Both the position numbers and the translations under genes were made by a program. Below the pieces are notes generated by a model. The model saw only the letters and a program-made list of their open reading frames with translations. It did no database searches and was not told the origin of the DNA. Source: Sulfurimonas sp. (GTDB taxonomy: Bacteria > Campylobacterota > Campylobacteria > Campylobacterales > Sulfurimonadaceae). From it: a DNA stretch of 8,170 bases. Of the stretch, positions 6,164-8,170 are shown piece by piece. The stretch's first letter is position 1. Each line of letters starts with the position of its first letter. The stretch is from positions 1 to 8,170 of the forward strand of contig JALUBM010000083.1 of the NCBI GenBank assembly GCA_027044845.1. The letters run 5' to 3'.

Positions 6164-8170
6164 ATGAAGAACTTAAAAAATCCAAATCATCAGTTTATTG
6201 AAGAAAAAGAGATATTCGAGGCTGTATTTAAATATAGTAAAGATCCGATAGCCATACTTGATATGGAATCATACTTTTTAAAAGTAAATCCTGCATATAG
6301 TGAACTTAGTGGCATGAGTGAAGAAGAATTGTTGCAAACTTCATGTGTGGCTTTAACACCTGTTAAAGATAGAGAACGATCAAAAGATGCACTTAAAGAA
6401 GTTGTAAAAGTGGGATATATACAAAATTTTGAAAAGGATTGTATTGTAAAAAATGGTAAAACTTTTGCGGTAAATATGTCTATATCTCTTTTACATAATC
6501 TCAATGGAATTCTCATAATTTTAAGAGATATTACAGAGTATAAGCAGATTTTAGAACAATCTGAAAAAGAGAAAAACTACCTTAATCTCTTTTATAATAA
6601 TGATGGTGTAGGAATTCTCCTTGTAGATAAAAATCGAACAAATATAAAAGTAAATGATAAACTCTTACAAATATGGCAATATTCCAAAGAGGAAATTATA
6701 GGTAAAAATGCTGAGGTTTTTCATGTATCTAAAGAGAGCTATAAAAAGTTTGGCGAGATTGCATTTAACAAAGCGTTGCATAATAATAAAATAGATATGG
6801 GGTACCAATTTAAGAGAAAAGATGGGACACTATTTTGGGCTAGATTTTTTGGTGAAATTTTTGGAGATGATAATGTATTGTGGATTATTTCTGACATCAC
6901 AGAGATAAAAGAGAAAGAAGTAGCTCTAAAGATAGCGAAAGAGAAAGCTGAAGAAGCAACACAACTCAAATCTCAATTTTTAGCAAATATGAGTCATGAA
7001 ATTCGGACACCTATGAATGGAATTATTGGTATGTTACATCTTGTTTTACATACAAATTTGGATGAGAAGCAAAAACATTATTTTACTCAGATACAAAAAA
7101 GTGCGAATAATTTACTCACAATACTTAATGATATTCTTGATTTTAGTAAAGTAGAGGCAGGAAAATTAAATATTGAAAAAATAGACTTTGATATAAATAA
7201 TCTCAGAGAAGAGATAGAAAGTATTGCAAGTGTCAATGCTACTGCTAAGGGATTAAGATTTGAGGTAATATATATACCTAAGGATAATGAAAATTGTGTC
7301 TTTTATGGAGACTCTTTACGCATAAAACAGGTACTTACGAACTTGCTTAACAATGCAATAAAATTCACTCAAGAAGGCGAAATTAGTTTAAAAATATCAC
7401 ATAAATCTGGTGATGTAATGAGATTTGAAGTGCAAGATACGGGGATAGGTTTGTCCAAAGAACAACAATCGAAACTTTTTGAAGCCTTCACTCAAGCAGA
7501 TGGAAGTACTACAAGAAAATATGGGGGGACAGGATTAGGACTCTCCATTTCTAAACAACTCATAGAACTTATGGACGGAAAAATATGGGTAGAGAGTCAA
7601 GAAAATATAGGCAGTAACTTTATATTTGAACTAGCTTTACCAAAAGGTAATAAGGAAAATATAGAGAAAAAATCTATACAAATAGTGGATATAAAAACAT
7701 TAAATGGAGGGCATGTCTTACTTGCAGAAGATAATGTAATTAATCAAGAAGTTTTTGTAGGGTTACTTGAAGAGAGTGGTATAAAAATAGATATAGTTAA
7801 AAATGGTCAAGAAGCAATAAACCTTTTTAAAAAGCATCCTGAAAAGTATGAGCTTATTTTTATGGATTTGCAAATGCCAGTGATGGGAGGTATTGAAGCC
7901 ACTGAAATATTGCGTACTATAGATAAAAAAATACCTATAATTGCACTTACTGCAAATGCAATGAAAGAAGATGTCCAAAGAACAAAAGTAGCAGGAATGC
8001 AAGAACATCTAAAAAAACCAATTGAAGTAGAAAAGCTTTATAGAATCTTGATGCAATATATTTCAAAAAAAGTTGATAGTGTTGTATTAAAAAAAGTTGA
8101 TGAAAGCAAATCGTTAAATCTTCCTGCATTTGAAAATATAGATACAAAAGTAGGTTTGGTACATGTAGGC
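6164..8170 (+). CDS. Soluble PAS-PAS hybrid histidine kinase with receiver (and probable Hpt), partial at right edge
   Basis: The frame is open for 669 codons and runs off the window. Domains: PAS 1 (about 18-125, ending RDITEYKQ), PAS 2 (about 137-248, ending ISDITEIKEKE), a charged helical linker, HisKA with the H-box MSHEIRTPMNG (phospho-acceptor H278), HATPase_c with N-box NLLNNAIKFT (N397), DTGIG (D425-) and GGTGLGLS (454-461), then a receiver (about 517-632) with acidic pair E522/D523, phospho-acceptor D568, T596 and K618. The last residues, LNLPAFENIDTKVGLVHVG, resemble the lead-in of an Hpt domain, so phosphate probably passes His-Asp-His before reaching an unseen regulator. There is no membrane segment, so it should sense a cytosolic signal through PAS. 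ATG 6164 is preceded directly by an in-frame TAA (6161-6163), ruling out an earlier start. There is no clear SD; translation is probably coupled to the EAL gene ending at 6154. Confidence 0.92.
   Translation, partial: MKNLKNPNHQFIEEKEIFEAVFKYSKDPIAILDMESYFLKVNPAYSELSGMSEEELLQTSCVALTPVKDRERSKDALKEVVKVGYIQNFEKDCIVKNGKTFAVNMSISLLHNLNGILIILRDITEYKQILEQSEKEKNYLNLFYNNDGVGILLVDKNRTNIKVNDKLLQIWQYSKEEIIGKNAEVFHVSKESYKKFGEIAFNKALHNNKIDMGYQFKRKDGTLFWARFFGEIFGDDNVLWIISDITEIKEKEVALKIAKEKAEEATQLKSQFLANMSHEIRTPMNGIIGMLHLVLHTNLDEKQKHYFTQIQKSANNLLTILNDILDFSKVEAGKLNIEKIDFDINNLREEIESIASVNATAKGLRFEVIYIPKDNENCVFYGDSLRIKQVLTNLLNNAIKFTQEGEISLKISHKSGDVMRFEVQDTGIGLSKEQQSKLFEAFTQADGSTTRKYGGTGLGLSISKQLIELMDGKIWVESQENIGSNFIFELALPKGNKENIEKKSIQIVDIKTLNGGHVLLAEDNVINQEVFVGLLEESGIKIDIVKNGQEAINLFKKHPEKYELIFMDLQMPVMGGIEATEILRTIDKKIPIIALTANAMKEDVQRTKVAGMQEHLKKPIEVEKLYRILMQYISKKVDSVVLKKVDESKSLNLPAFENIDTKVGLVHVG
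8065..8101 (+). repeat. Short direct repeat in the receiver-Hpt linker
   Basis: The 13-mer AAAAAAAGTTGAT occurs at 8065-8077 and again at 8089-8101, 24 bases apart. It is in frame and encodes KKVD twice with an eight-codon period. It lies in the flexible, charged linker after the receiver domain. Confidence 0.6.

Noticed and set aside
6190..8147. Four minus-strand open frames (6190-6516, 6739-6969, 7763-8008, 7947-8147)
   Set aside because: All are opposite the histidine kinase, whose PAS, HisKA, ATPase and receiver motifs run unbroken on the plus strand. Their Ser/Phe/Leu- or Phe/Leu/Tyr-rich composition is typical of antisense reading of AT-rich genes.
1..8170. CRISPR array, tRNA/rRNA gene, insertion sequence, prophage or defence island
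   Set aside because: Reading both strands I saw no regularly spaced repeats, cloverleaf-like conserved segments, transposase or integrase motifs, or toxin-antitoxin-like small gene pairs.

Overview
This AT-rich window (a few sampled lines give roughly 38% GC in the left half and 28% in the right half) looks like the chromosome of a Campylobacterota bacterium, probably a free-living Sulfurimonas- or Arcobacter-like genus. That placement is an inference from the base composition, the Lys/Ile/Asn-rich proteins, the tight gene packing, and the 'YSNFERI' wording of the EAL domain. I cannot name the species.

Layout, left to right: (i) bases 1-57 may be the last codons of an upstream membrane-protein gene. 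(ii) 54-2303 encodes a complete RecD2-type superfamily 1 DNA helicase. (iii) 2313-3236 encodes a complete class A glutaminase, whose Shine-Dalgarno sequence overlaps the helicase stop codon, so the two are probably co-transcribed. (iv) A small lipoprotein with a thioredoxin/peroxiredoxin-like core lies on the minus strand and converges on glutaminase across a hairpin at 3237-3264. (v) About 106-118 bases of divergent promoter region follow. (vi) 3926-6154 encodes a membrane-anchored sensor with a degenerate GGDEF and an apparently intact EAL domain, predicted to degrade c-di-GMP. (vii) From 6164 past the right edge runs a soluble PAS-PAS-histidine kinase-receiver protein, which appears to be entering an Hpt domain where the window ends.

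The window has two functional halves. The left is housekeeping: a DNA repair/replication helicase and glutamine-to-glutamate metabolism. The right is a two-gene signalling operon, 9 bases apart, pairing a periplasm-sensing c-di-GMP phosphodiesterase with a cytosolic multistep phosphorelay kinase. The signalling half is visibly more AT-rich, and the shift falls near the divergent promoter region.

I found no RNA genes, CRISPR array, insertion sequence or phage gene, and no clear sign of an undescribed defence or mobile system. The points most worth following up are the degenerate/active domain split in the GGDEF-EAL protein, its operon with a hybrid kinase, the corrected lipoprotein start, and the single-cysteine lipoprotein itself.
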